A DNA stretch of 64,000 bases, from the NCBI GenBank assembly GCA_902801365.1, contig CADCHY010000003.1, forward strand, positions 1-64,000, in the 5' to 3' direction. Below, piece by piece: positions 43,120-52,074 of the stretch. The notes under the pieces were generated by a model that did no database searches, was not told where the DNA came from, and saw only the letters and a list, made by a program, of their open reading frames with translations. This DNA is from an uncultured Succiniclasticum sp. (GTDB lineage: Bacteria; Bacillota; Negativicutes; Acidaminococcales; Acidaminococcaceae). Position numbers and translations under genes: made by a program. Positions within the stretch are counted from its first letter, which is position 1; every line of letters starts with the position of its first letter.

Positions 43120-44926
43120 AGAAATGAAAACTCAGGCTCCTCAGCCGGGCATCGGTCCCCGCCGCGGCAACCGGTTTGCGGAAACGGAATACGCCAAAGA
43201 CATAGGCTGGACCTTAAAACGCATCGCTTCCTACTTCGTAAAAGAGAAAAAGCTGGTTTTCGGTATGCTGGCAGCAGTACTGGGCGGTACCCTTGCGGGT
43301 ATCTACGCTCCCATGCTCCAGAGCAACGCGGTGGATATCATTGCCGGACAACGTAACGGCAATCTGAAAACGACACTGGTCTTCATGCTGGCGACCTATC
43401 TGGCGGTGAGCCTCATGCGGCTTGCTCAGGGTGTCTGCAGCGCGAACCTGAGCCTGCGCATCGTAAAACAGTTCCGGGAGGAACTGTTCGGAAAAGTCAT
43501 TGATCTGCCTGTCAAATACACGGACACCCATTCTCACGGCGATGTAATGAGCCGCATGACCAACGACGTGGAAAACATCTCCACCACTGTTTCCCAGGCC
43601 CTGCCCTCTTTGTTCAGCGGCGTGCTGACCATCATCGGCACGGCGGCCATCATGCTGTGGTACTGCTGGCAGCTGGCGCTGTTAAGCTGCGGCACCATCT
43701 TCCTGACGGTCATCGTCACCCGTCTGTTATCTTCCTTTGTCCGTAAATACTCCAAAGAACGGCAGACCCTGCTGGGAAGTATGAACGGCACCGTGGAAGA
43801 AATCGTCAACGGTTACCGTACCGTGGTAGCCTATAACCGGCAGGACGAGTCCGCGGAAAAATTCTGCGACGTTTCCGACAAACTCACAAAAGCGGGCATC
43901 CGCACCGAAGTGTGCAGCGGTATCATGGGTCCGGTCATGAACTGCATCGGCAACATAGGTTTTGTCATTATCGCTGCTTTCGGCGGATACTTTGCCATCC
44001 ACGGCATGATTTCCGTAGGCGTCATCTCCGCTTTTATCGTCTATGCCAAACAGTTCAGCCGGCCTATCAATGAAATCGCCCAGATTTACGGTCAGCTACA
44101 GTCCGCCATCGCCGGCGCGGAGCGTGTCTTTCAGGTGCTGGATGAGACCAGCGAAGATCTGTACGGCCTGATATGGGAAGACCAGGAACATGTTTCTGTC
44201 CGTTTCGAAGATGTGGAATTCGGTTACGTGCAGGGCAAACCGGTGCTGAAAGATTTCAACCTCACCATCCCCGCAGGCAAAAAGGTGGCGCTGGTGGGTT
44301 CCACCGGCAGCGGTAAGTCCACCGTGGTCAACCTGCTGATGCGCTACTACGATGCTGACAAAGGCGCCATCTGGATCAACGAGCAGAACGTGGAAGAAAT
44401 CACCCGGGACAGCCTGCGCAAGCATGTGGCCATCGTACTGCAGGACACGGTCCTGTTCTCTGATACCATCCACCATAATCTGCAGTACGCCAACGAAAAA
44501 GCTACGGCAGAAGAAATCAAAAAGGCAGCGGAAATGAGCCGCTGCCATGAAATGATCGAACTGCTGCCTCAGGGCTATGAAACCCTGCTGACCGGCGCCG
44601 GGGAAAACATCAGTCAGGGTCAGAGGCAGTTGCTGGCCATTGCCCGGGCTTTTGTGGCCAATCCCCGCATCCTGATTCTGGATGAAGCCACATCCAACGT
44701 AGATACCCGTACGGAAAAAGCCATTCAGGACGCCATGCTGGAAGTCATGAAAGGACGTACCAGCATCGTCATCGCCCACCGACTGTCCACCATCCGGGAC
44801 GCAGACCTGATTGTGGTACTCGACCAGGGGCGCATTGTGGAACAGGGCAGTCACGATGAACTGCTGGCTCGAAAGCAGAAGTATTACGATTTGTACATGA
44901 CGCAGTATGCAGGGTTTGCGACATGA
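43112..44926 (+). CDS. ABC exporter half-transporter (second subunit, catalytic site)
   Basis: 604 residues with a Gln/Pro/Arg-rich N-terminal extension, six-helix permease and ATPase. Walker A GSTGSGKSTVVNLLM, Q-loop IVLQDTVLFSDTI, signature ISQGQRQLLAIARA (S in place of the usual first residue, Q before GQ), Walker B RILILDEATSNVD with catalytic Glu, switch His IAHRLSTI. GGAGG is 9 nt before the ATG. It forms a functional pair with the preceding gene and converges on topB with only a 16-nt gap. Confidence 0.93.
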   Translation: MSKEMKTQAPQPGIGPRRGNRFAETEYAKDIGWTLKRIASYFVKEKKLVFGMLAAVLGGTLAGIYAPMLQSNAVDIIAGQRNGNLKTTLVFMLATYLAVSLMRLAQGVCSANLSLRIVKQFREELFGKVIDLPVKYTDTHSHGDVMSRMTNDVENISTTVSQALPSLFSGVLTIIGTAAIMLWYCWQLALLSCGTIFLTVIVTRLLSSFVRKYSKERQTLLGSMNGTVEEIVNGYRTVVAYNRQDESAEKFCDVSDKLTKAGIRTEVCSGIMGPVMNCIGNIGFVIIAAFGGYFAIHGMISVGVISAFIVYAKQFSRPINEIAQIYGQLQSAIAGAERVFQVLDETSEDLYGLIWEDQEHVSVRFEDVEFGYVQGKPVLKDFNLTIPAGKKVALVGSTGSGKSTVVNLLMRYYDADKGAIWINEQNVEEITRDSLRKHVAIVLQDTVLFSDTIHHNLQYANEKATAEEIKKAAEMSRCHEMIELLPQGYETLLTGAGENISQGQRQLLAIARAFVANPRILILDEATSNVDTRTEKAIQDAMLEVMKGRTSIVIAHRLSTIRDADLIVVLDQGRIVEQGSHDELLARKQKYYDLYMTQYAGFAT

Positions 44927-44942
44927 CACGGCACCAACTTCT

Positions 44943-47273
44943 TCAAATCTTCGGTCTTCCTTTGTTGTCTTTATATATTGTCTTACACTGGGGACAGGCC
45001 CAGAAAAATCCGTACCGGCTTTTCTTTTTTTCTAAGATTACATTGTCTTTCGGGCAGTGTTCAATAACCGGGTTCCCTGCTTTGTCCACTGCATAGAAGA
45101 CAGTTTTCTTTGTAACCGGCGATACACAGTTTTTGTCGTCACAGACATAGAAATGCTGTTTTGTTTTGGCAGAATAATGGCAGTTCAGCGTCTCTTTACC
45201 ACACACGGGGCAGGTAAATGTCTTCGCCGGCGCCGCATCCTGCTGCTTTATCACCGGCTGCCCGTTTTTATCTGCGTCATAGTAGACCGGTTTACCCGTA
45301 ACCGGGGACACGCAGGTCGGATTGTCGCAGACAAAGAACGCTTTCTTTGTTTTCCTTGAAAAATGCTTCCCCAGGCTGCCCGTTTTGCAGAGGGGACATT
45401 TTACCAGTTTATAGCCGGGAAACTGATGTCCTTCCGCGTAAGTGATATTCCTGTCGATAGTATTGTAAATATCCTGTTTGAACTGTTCAACAGACCCTTC
45501 CCCTGCCGCAATCTCCGCCAGGGCAAATTCCATTTCTGCCGTGGTGTCCGGTTTCGTAAGGGACACGTCCACATTATCAATGAGCTGGAATCCGAGTTCT
45601 GTCGGTACCAGTTCTTTTTTTATCTTTTCCATAAAAGGCATCTGGGTCTGTTTATTGCCGCGAATCCCCTGCAGTTCGGAAATGATGGTATCGCGGGTGG
45701 CCGGCGTGCCGATTCCTTTTACTTCTTTTAATTTCTCCCGGTTGGGATTTTTCGGATCCATGAAACGGTAAATATTGGCCATAGCTGCCAGCAGCGTACC
45801 TTCCGTAAACCGTTTGGGAGGTTTCGTTTCTTTTTCCAGCAGGTCCACCGCATCCGGTTTTCCCAGATTTTCGTTTTTGACCAGGTTGGGAAGGGAAAGG
45901 TTTTCCTCTTCCGTATCGGTTTCGGAAGTATCTTTCTTTTTACTCTGACCCGCAAACACCGCTTTGAAGCCCGGTTTTAAGACCACCTTGCCGCTGCCCC
46001 GGAACAGTTCATCCACCAGCATAATCTCAAAGCTGATGGTTTCAAATTCGCAGGGCGGATAGAATTGCATCACGTACCGTTCCGCGATCATGGTAAAGAT
46101 TTTTTCTTCCGTGGCGCTTAGCTGCTGCGGAATCTCCCCTGTAGGAATAATAGCATGATGGGCTGTCACCTTTTTATCGTTCCATGCTCTGGAAAACAGC
46201 CTGGGGTCTGCCTGCTCCGCGCCCCTTACATTGCGCGCCGTCAATTGTTTCAGGATGCGGAATGCGTCCTTATGCTGGGCTTTTGGGATATAGTTGCAAT
46301 CCGAGCGGGGATAGGAAACAAACTTTTTCTCATACAACGACTGCACCGTAGACAGCGCCAGCTTTGGGGAAATGCCAAAACGGGCATTGGCTTCCACCTG
46401 CAGTGTGTCCAGGGAGTACGGCAGGGGCGGCGCTTCCGTCCCTTTTTTCCGCGTCACCTTCTGCACAATCCCATCGGCCGGCAGCACCTTTTGCCGCACG
46501 GCTTCCGCAATCTGTTTGTCTAACAGACGGCCGTCTTCGTCTAGAGCAATCTTCTTTTCATCAGGCTGCCATAACGCAGTGAACCGTGTTCCCTCTTTTG
46601 TGAAAACAGCTTTCAGTTCATAATACTTGCGAACGACGAAATCCCGTATTTCCTTTTCCCGGTTGACAACCAGCGCAAGTGTAGGTACTTTTACCCGCCC
46701 GATATTCCAGACGGCTCCCGGCGAGAACTTCGACGCATTCGTAGTATAACAACGGGTCAGGTTAATCCCTACCAGCCAGTCTGCCTGTTCCCGCGCCAGA
46801 CCCGCCGCGTACAGGTTTTCATAGTTTGCATTGTCTTCAATGCTTTCAAACGCCCGCTTCATGCTCACGTCATCCTTGGCGTTAATCAGAAGCCGCCGCA
46901 CCTTACCACGGTAATTACAGTAATGCAAAATTTCGTCAATCAGAAGCTGGCCTTCCCTGTCCGGGTCGCCTGCATGGATGACTTCATCCGCTGTATTTAA
47001 AAGGCCGGCCACCACCTTGAACTGGGCACTGGAACGGGCAATCACCTCATGCTGCCAGATTGCCGGAAAAATCCGGTAATTGGTCCATCTGGCATACCGT
47101 TTGTCGTAGCTTTCAGGCGTCGCCAGTTCCAATAGATGCCCTACCGCCCAGGAAACAATAATATCTTCTTTCCGGTAAAAGCCCGTGCCTTTTTTATACT
47201 CTCCTGATGGCCAGAGATAGTCCGCAATGGCTTTGGCAATGTCCGGTTTTTCTGCAATGTAGAGTGTTTGCAT
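44943..47273 (-). CDS. topB: DNA topoisomerase III
   Basis: A type IA topoisomerase that decatenates single-stranded DNA. 776 residues. TOPRIM motifs: LYIAEKPDIAKAIA and VIHAGDPDREGQLLIDEIL. Active-site tyrosine in KKFVSYPRSDCNYIPK. The domain linker VNIGRVKVPTLALVV-like segment (WNIGRVKVPTLALVVNREKEI) is present. The C-terminus has three related Cys-rich units (KCPLCKTGSLGKHF, CPVCGKETLNCHYSAKTKQHFYVC, WACPQC) suggestive of topoisomerase zinc ribbons. GAGAGG precedes the ATG. Longer than E. coli TopB (653) because of the tail. Confidence 0.95.
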   Translation of the reverse strand: MQTLYIAEKPDIAKAIADYLWPSGEYKKGTGFYRKEDIIVSWAVGHLLELATPESYDKRYARWTNYRIFPAIWQHEVIARSSAQFKVVAGLLNTADEVIHAGDPDREGQLLIDEILHYCNYRGKVRRLLINAKDDVSMKRAFESIEDNANYENLYAAGLAREQADWLVGINLTRCYTTNASKFSPGAVWNIGRVKVPTLALVVNREKEIRDFVVRKYYELKAVFTKEGTRFTALWQPDEKKIALDEDGRLLDKQIAEAVRQKVLPADGIVQKVTRKKGTEAPPLPYSLDTLQVEANARFGISPKLALSTVQSLYEKKFVSYPRSDCNYIPKAQHKDAFRILKQLTARNVRGAEQADPRLFSRAWNDKKVTAHHAIIPTGEIPQQLSATEEKIFTMIAERYVMQFYPPCEFETISFEIMLVDELFRGSGKVVLKPGFKAVFAGQSKKKDTSETDTEEENLSLPNLVKNENLGKPDAVDLLEKETKPPKRFTEGTLLAAMANIYRFMDPKNPNREKLKEVKGIGTPATRDTIISELQGIRGNKQTQMPFMEKIKKELVPTELGFQLIDNVDVSLTKPDTTAEMEFALAEIAAGEGSVEQFKQDIYNTIDRNITYAEGHQFPGYKLVKCPLCKTGSLGKHFSRKTKKAFFVCDNPTCVSPVTGKPVYYDADKNGQPVIKQQDAAPAKTFTCPVCGKETLNCHYSAKTKQHFYVCDDKNCVSPVTKKTVFYAVDKAGNPVIEHCPKDNVILEKKKSRYGFFWACPQCKTIYKDNKGRPKI

Positions 47274-47421
47274 AGGTTCTGGAACCTCTCTTAATATCCT
47301 GTATCTTTATCAATCAAAACCACTTCCATGTCCGTGTGATTCATCTTGCTCCGGCAACTGTTTTTGAATCATGTTCCGGATATATCGTGGCAACGGTCAA
47401 ACTTAAGCCGCATCTTACTGA

Positions 47422-48246
47422 TTATTTCTGACAGTGGGGACAGTACACACTCCCCCGCCCGCCTACTTTGATTTGTTTTAACTCTGTACCGCATTTTTGA
47501 CAGGGCAGCCCTTTCCTTCCGTACACCTGCAGAAACTCTTTGTTGTTTCCCATCTGCCCGTCCGCATCCTGATAATTCCGGAAAGTGGTTCCGCGATGGC
47601 GAAGTCCCTGGGCAATCACCCGATTGACCGCTTCATATAACGCATGAATCTGCTTCAACGTCAATTTATCCGTATAACGCGTTGGCCGGATTCCTGCCAC
47701 TGCCAGTGCTTCATCCGCATAAATGTTTCCCATGCCTGCTATTTTATGCTGGTCCAGGATGAAACACTTTACCATCTGATGGCTCTTCTTCAGTTTTTCT
47801 TTCAGATAGGCTTCCGTGAATCCCGGGGACAAAGGTTCCGGACCTAAACCGGCATATCCCCCGTCTTCCCAGGAATCGCTGCCGCCGCACAGGCAAACCG
47901 TTCCAAAGGTGCGGATGTCGGTAAACCATAAGTCCACCCCACCCGAAAGGGAAAAACGGATTTTCGCATAAGGCGGTTCCGGCGCATCGCCGGGTAATAC
48001 CAGAAGGGCCCCGGTCATCCGCAAATGGGCCAGTATATAGCGTCCGTTATCCAGCAGCAGCGTCAGGTATTTGCCCCTGCGCCGCACATCTGTAACTGTC
48101 CGGCCTTCTACACCCATAATAAAATCCGGCACAGCCGGATGGTGTATCATACGGGGCAGCCGTACTTCCGTTTTCAAAATTGTTTTGCCTTTTATATGGG
48201 GAAGCAGAGATATCCTTACCTGCTCCACTTCCGGTAATTCCGGCAT
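47422..48246 (-). CDS. mutM: Formamidopyrimidine-DNA glycosylase
   Basis: Excises 8-oxoguanine and ring-opened purines. 274 residues. The N-terminus MPELPEVEQVR has catalytic Pro2 and Glu3. Central H2TH region: KCFILDQHKIAGMGNIYADEALAVAGIRPTR. The C-terminal zinc finger is CQKCGTELKQIKVGGRGSVYCPHCQ, with the Arg in GGRGS. AAGGAGG precedes the ATG. Downstream are topB and upstream a DUF805 gene, all on the minus strand. Confidence 0.96.
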   Translation of the reverse strand: MPELPEVEQVRISLLPHIKGKTILKTEVRLPRMIHHPAVPDFIMGVEGRTVTDVRRRGKYLTLLLDNGRYILAHLRMTGALLVLPGDAPEPPYAKIRFSLSGGVDLWFTDIRTFGTVCLCGGSDSWEDGGYAGLGPEPLSPGFTEAYLKEKLKKSHQMVKCFILDQHKIAGMGNIYADEALAVAGIRPTRYTDKLTLKQIHALYEAVNRVIAQGLRHRGTTFRNYQDADGQMGNNKEFLQVYGRKGLPCQKCGTELKQIKVGGRGSVYCPHCQK

Positions 48247-48333
48247 GACTTTTCCTCCTTATTTCACAATATACAGAATAATCGTCGTTTCAAATTCTTA
48301 AATGAATATATCTCCTGCACGCGCCTCATTCCA

Positions 48334-48804
48334 TCATTTCTTCGGGTCTTTGTGTTTAGCCCGCAGGCTTTCCGCAATATCTTCCATCCTTTCGTAGTCG
48401 TCACGAATGGGATCGGCCCCGTACCGGTTCGGACCAACGGTACCCCGTTTGCATGCCAGGTATAACCCCCAGGCAATGTTAATGTACGGAACGGCGCCTA
48501 ACAGAAGCCACCAGCCGCTTTTATCAAGGTCATGACAGCGGCGTACCCCCAGCGAAAAGCCCATAAATATAGCAAGTATGATCAGCAGCGAATGTAAAAC
48601 CACATGCAGCCATAACAAATCTTTGTGCAGATACTCCTGCGCCGGCTTAAATCCGCCTGCGAACACATAAAATAATACGATGGCAAGTATCACGGGCAGG
48701 AAAATCGCCAACAGGGAGCGCAAAATATACGGTTTACGGTTCAGTCTTCCGCTGAAGGAAAAAAAGTTCCTGTAAAGATTACCGAAAAAGCCGGGTTGAT
48801 TCAT
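48334..48804 (-). CDS. DUF805 membrane protein
   Basis: 156 residues with four membrane segments. DUF805 hallmarks: FFSFSGRLNRKPYILRSLL at the N-terminus and VRRCHDLDKSGWWLLLGAVPYINIAWGLYLACKRGTVGPNRYGADP. The C-terminus is charged (DDYERMEDIAESLRAKHKDPKK). GAAGGA precedes the ATG. Function unknown. Confidence 0.92.
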   Translation of the reverse strand: MNQPGFFGNLYRNFFSFSGRLNRKPYILRSLLAIFLPVILAIVLFYVFAGGFKPAQEYLHKDLLWLHVVLHSLLIILAIFMGFSLGVRRCHDLDKSGWWLLLGAVPYINIAWGLYLACKRGTVGPNRYGADPIRDDYERMEDIAESLRAKHKDPKK

Positions 48805-48844
48805 ATGATCGTTCCTTCTTTGCCTGAAAATGATCTGGGTGTTC

Positions 48845-49197
48845 TCATGCCGTCTGCCGTTTCACCATGGCGGCAAAAAGGCCGCCCTGATTCACCAGTT
48901 CTTCAAAGGTGCCGCTTCCGCATCATCAAACTGTTGGGCGGAGATGGCATCTTTCTGTTTCAGAAGCAAAAACCGCTTGTACTGTTTTTCCTTACTTTGT
49001 TTCTCGGCCTGCGCGCTGAGGATGTTTGCCTCCGCCTGCTGGATCTGCAACGGCAGATCTTCGTTTTCAATCACAAACAGGGTATCGCCTTTACGGACAA
49101 AACTGCTCTTGGGCGTAAGACAGGAGATTATGCGCCCGTCAGACAGCGTCACGGCCACCGGCATCTGGAACGCGTTTTCTAAAACAACAATCAGCTA
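48845..49197 (-). pseudogene. Deletion scar: HlyD-type membrane-fusion protein fragment joined to the tail of an ABC ATPase
   Basis: In one frame (49197-48892) the sequence reads LIVVLENAFQMPVAVTLSDGRIIS..SSFVRKGDTLFVIENEDLPLQIQQAEANILSAQAEKQSKEKQYKRFLLLKQKDAISAQQFDDAE. This is the lipoyl-like domain and start of the coiled coil of an HlyD-family adaptor, and it lacks both ends. In another frame (48915-48845) it reads GTFEELVNQGGLFAAMVKRQTA then stop, the typical C-terminus of an ABC exporter ATPase. The frames meet near 48915. An exporter operon has evidently been lost, leaving these two ends. The broader gap 48805-49251 holds nothing else. Confidence 0.75.
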
Positions 49198-49251
49198 ATC
49201 TGGAGTTTAACTTTGGACTAGCTGTTTCTTTGTCACTTTTTATATACTGCA

Positions 49252-49470
49252 TTATCCTGTTACATAAATCTCGTATTCATGATTGAAAACTACAGTGCTT
49301 CCCGGTCTTACCTTTTTGCGTTTTTCTTTTAAAATGACTCCGTCCATGGTCACATGCCCCTGCTCTATCTCATAGGAGGCCTGTCCGCCGCTTTCTACAA
49401 CGCCAGTCAGTTTCAAGAGCGCAACTGCCGGAATAAATTCTGTATCAATTTCTATTGTGATTTTTTTCAT
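49252..49470 (-). CDS. Small S4-like RNA-binding domain protein
   Basis: 72 residues consisting of one S4-like fold: KKITIEIDTEFIPAVALLKLTGVVESGGQASYEIEQGHVTMDGVILKEKRKKVRPGSTVVF. The SGGQA...I..G.V..DG...R.K..PG pattern matches YbcJ/RlbA-like proteins. GGAGG lies 7 nt before the ATG. It is 22 nt after the amidohydrolase gene and likely cotranscribed. Confidence 0.88.
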   Translation of the reverse strand: MKKITIEIDTEFIPAVALLKLTGVVESGGQASYEIEQGHVTMDGVILKEKRKKVRPGSTVVFNHEYEIYVTG

Positions 49471-49492
49471 ATGCTCTCCTCCGCCTCAGCCA

Positions 49493-50383
49493 TCAGCTGT
49501 CTGTCACAATCTTAATTTTTTTAATCCTGCTGTACACCCGGAGCGCATTATCATAGTAAAACTCGTCCCAGTGTATTTCCGGGACAATCCTGCCCAGGTT
49601 GCGGATATTATCCGGGATATTGATAAGCGGCCAGTCGCTTCCGTACATAATCTTGTCCCATATTCCGTGATAATTCAGCCACATGCGCACATATCTCTGA
49701 AAGTCTTCAATTTCCTGCTCCCTCTCCGGCGTCAGGCGGTGCTCCCATAAACCGGAAAAATCCATGAAAACATTCTCGTTTTTGCTGGCTACCTCAAAGG
49801 CATCCACAATCCACGGATTACCCATATGACAGATTACAAAGCGTACATCCGTGTGCCGGCAAGCAGCTTCGTCTACCGTCAGCGGATGGGAATAACGCAG
49901 CCTGCCGTGATGATTTGCGGTTTCCCCGCTGTGCATGGCCACGGGCACATCATAGGCTTTTGCCAGTTCAAACAGTAGGTCATGACGCGGGTCATACAGG
50001 TATACATTCTGGTAACCCATATAAAACTTTATGCCCAGACAATGCGGGTCACGCTGCAAATAATATTCAAACTCCATAGCAGTTTTTTCGGCATTGTCCG
50101 GGGTTATCTCTTCGCTTTGCACACCCAGGCAGTAACCCACGTTATCCGGCTGATTATATGGCTGCACACAAAAAGGATCTTCCCCAAGATTGATAAGACG
50201 GGGCGTCACTCCGCCAAAACGGCAGGGCGCATCGTAACTGTTGCCCATGGCGACAGAAAACGCAATCTGGTTTGCTTCGCAAATTTCCTGCCAGCCCTGA
50301 CGGGAATTTTCATGATCCGCCAGTCTGGCCAGTTCATCAAAACCATCGATTTTAAAGTAATGCATATGCGCGTCAATAATCAT
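49493..50383 (-). CDS. TIM-barrel amidohydrolase-2 family protein
   Basis: A metal-dependent hydrolase or decarboxylase of the amidohydrolase 2 (COG2159-like) group. 296 residues. Metal-ligand motifs: MIIDAHMHYF at the start, PVAMHSGETANHHG, VRFVICHMGNPWI, and a late Asp in IMYGSDWPLINI. ATG 50381-50383 is chosen because the family starts at the IDAHxH strand; a GTG at 50416 is also in frame. Ribosome site is weak for either. Substrate unknown. Confidence 0.8.
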   Translation of the reverse strand: MIIDAHMHYFKIDGFDELARLADHENSRQGWQEICEANQIAFSVAMGNSYDAPCRFGGVTPRLINLGEDPFCVQPYNQPDNVGYCLGVQSEEITPDNAEKTAMEFEYYLQRDPHCLGIKFYMGYQNVYLYDPRHDLLFELAKAYDVPVAMHSGETANHHGRLRYSHPLTVDEAACRHTDVRFVICHMGNPWIVDAFEVASKNENVFMDFSGLWEHRLTPEREQEIEDFQRYVRMWLNYHGIWDKIMYGSDWPLINIPDNIRNLGRIVPEIHWDEFYYDNALRVYSRIKKIKIVTDS

Positions 50384-50422
50384 TTTATCATACTTTCTGC
50401 AGTCTGCCCGCTCCACCGCTTT

Positions 50423-50824
50423 CTAGTTGTTACTGCCTGAAATGAAGCACAGGGTATACTCGCCATATTCGCAGAACATCAGGTCAAAAACAAAGAAGAA
50501 GGGAGCAAGTCCTTCGGGGCCTTCCAATTCCTCCCTCAGCTTTGCATTATTGTTAAAGACGGTCACACGGACCGGCAAACCAAACAGGCTTTCCGTTTTT
50601 GCAGCAATGGCTTCCCAGCAACACTCGCCGCTTACATTTTTTAATGTTTCCTCAAAACCTTCCTCTGCCGGAACCAGTTTTGCCTTTCTGTTTTTTATTT
50701 CATAAAAGTCATAGAACTCTTTCAAATAATCTTCTTCATACAAAGGTTTGACTGCGACCTCATATCGCATAGAAAGGTCATCCAGCAGTTTCAGTTTTGC
50801 TTTCCAGTCCTTATCGGCAATCAT
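50423..50824 (-). CDS. Hypothetical protein
   Basis: 133 residues from ATG 50822-50824 (GGAGGG at 8 nt; the frame runs up to 50908 without a better site). N-terminal helix DKDWKAKLKLLDDLSMRYEVAV, then KEFYDFYEIKNRKAKLVPAEEGFEETL and a hydrophobic C-terminal strand region LAPFFFVFDLMFCEYGEYTLCFISG. No family recognised. Cytoplasmic. Likely in one unit with the 50928-51368 gene. Confidence 0.7.
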   Translation of the reverse strand: MIADKDWKAKLKLLDDLSMRYEVAVKPLYEEDYLKEFYDFYEIKNRKAKLVPAEEGFEETLKNVSGECCWEAIAAKTESLFGLPVRVTVFNNNAKLREELEGPEGLAPFFFVFDLMFCEYGEYTLCFISGSNN

Positions 50825-50927
50825 GTCGCAATCCCTCCTCTGATTTTTCGTAAAGCAACAGAAAAAACGGCAAAATGATGACCGCCTCCTGTAATTCCCG
50901 GTTTTCACGGTTACCCAACGAAATTAG

Positions 50928-51368
50928 TCAGTATAAAGGCGGTGAGATTTTTTCCGGCCTTAATCCTGTGTGGGGATCCACATAATATTCCAGGGTAGTA
51001 TCACGGTTGCCTCTACAAATCCTGTTGATGATTTCGTCTACATTGTCTTTATCTTCCACAACCAGTACAACCGGATGCTCTGCGCCGTAATTCAGCCGGA
51101 TTTTAAAAACCGGAAGGCCGATGCCGCACCCGCCTCCCCGGATACGGATGGCGGAAGGCTGGCTGCGGACACTTTTTATCTGTGAGAACGGAAGGTAACG
51201 CCCCTCAAAATAAACCGCTTTCTCTGAAAAGTCGTAGCCTTCAATTATCACGGAACTTTCACGATCTTTTTTTACGTCCTCGATCTCGCTTCCCGCGACA
51301 ACACATTTCCATGTATGACCGCTGTCAATCGCATCAAAGAATCTCTTAATTCCCGACAACGTAATCAT
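50928..51368 (-). CDS. Hypothetical protein
   Basis: 146 residues, predicted mostly beta (IIEGYDFSEKAVYFEGRYLPFSQIKSVRSQPSAIRIRGGG), with a conserved-looking Gly-rich turn GGGCGIGLPVFKI. It has a PH-like feel, but this is speculative. AAGGATG precedes the ATG. It is 103 nt upstream of the next hypothetical gene on the minus strand. No signal peptide. Confidence 0.65.
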   Translation of the reverse strand: MITLSGIKRFFDAIDSGHTWKCVVAGSEIEDVKKDRESSVIIEGYDFSEKAVYFEGRYLPFSQIKSVRSQPSAIRIRGGGCGIGLPVFKIRLNYGAEHPVVLVVEDKDNVDEIINRICRGNRDTTLEYYVDPHTGLRPEKISPPLY

Positions 51369-51397
51369 GATGCTTCATCCTTATTAAATGCCGTGTT

Positions 51398-51910
51398 TTA
51401 CATATAACTCACAGTCTGTTCCAGGCGTTTCCGGTCCGTATGTTTGGGAAGCGGCCCAATACCTTCCGTTGCATATCCCAGATCCATCAGCATCAGGATT
51501 TCTTCGTTCTCCGGCAGACCGAGCGCTTCCGCAAGTTTTTCCGGATCAAAGAAATTCAGCCAGCAGCTGTCCACCCCTTCGTCCGCGGCAGCAAGAATCA
51601 TATGCGTCGCTACAATCGTTGCGTCTTCCGCGCCGGAATTACACTTGCCTCCCGGATAGGTAAAGACGTTGTTCTTATCGTAGGCGACGACAAACACGGT
51701 GGGCGCACCGTAACGGCATGGCGTTGCCGCGTCAATTTTGGCAAGGGCCTCATCGGACCGGATTACATAGATATGCTGCTCCTGCAGGTTCTTTGCCGTT
51801 GGAGCCAGCCTCCCCGCTTCCAGAATTGCTTGCAACTTATCGTCTTCCACCTGTTTGCCATTGAATTTCTTGCAGGAATAACGGTTTTTAACAACTTCTT
51901 TAAATTCCAT
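51398..51910 (-). CDS. Nitroreductase-family FMN oxidoreductase
   Basis: NAD(P)H-dependent flavin enzyme reducing nitro or quinone-type compounds. 170 residues, the short family form. Motifs: FKEVVKNRYSCKKFNGKQVEDDKLQAILEAGRLAPTAKNLQEQHIYVI (FMN phosphate and ring binding), ATHMILAAADEGVDSCWLNFFDPEKLAEALGLPENEEILMLMDLGYA. It has an extended -10 promoter just upstream. It lies 29 nt before the 51368 gene's start, so these may share a transcript. Substrate unknown. Confidence 0.9.
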   Translation of the reverse strand: MEFKEVVKNRYSCKKFNGKQVEDDKLQAILEAGRLAPTAKNLQEQHIYVIRSDEALAKIDAATPCRYGAPTVFVVAYDKNNVFTYPGGKCNSGAEDATIVATHMILAAADEGVDSCWLNFFDPEKLAEALGLPENEEILMLMDLGYATEGIGPLPKHTDRKRLEQTVSYM

Positions 51911-51965
51911 TTTTACACTCCTGTCTAATATAGCATTATAATCTCGTGGACTTGAACTTTATATT

Positions 51966-51971
51966 ATTATA
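51966..51971 (-). promoter_or_regulatory. Extended -10 promoter of the nitroreductase gene
   Basis: Minus-strand TGG-TATAAT about 55 nt before the start. No good -35 lies 16-18 nt upstream; that region is the terminator of the esterase gene. Confidence 0.55.
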
Positions 51972-51973
51972 CC

Positions 51974-52004
51974 AAAAAAAGAGGTGACCATGCCAGCCAC
52001 CCCT
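51974..52004 (-). terminator. Terminator of the carboxylesterase gene
   Basis: AGGGGTGGC pairs with GTCACCTCT (two wobbles) around TGGCATG, followed by seven T on the minus strand. It lies ~70 nt after the esterase stop. Confidence 0.8.
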
Positions 52005-52074
52005 GATTTAATTATTCATTTGTTGCAATAGCACATGTAGTTTACTTAAAGCTTGTCTATATTACCGACAGAGC

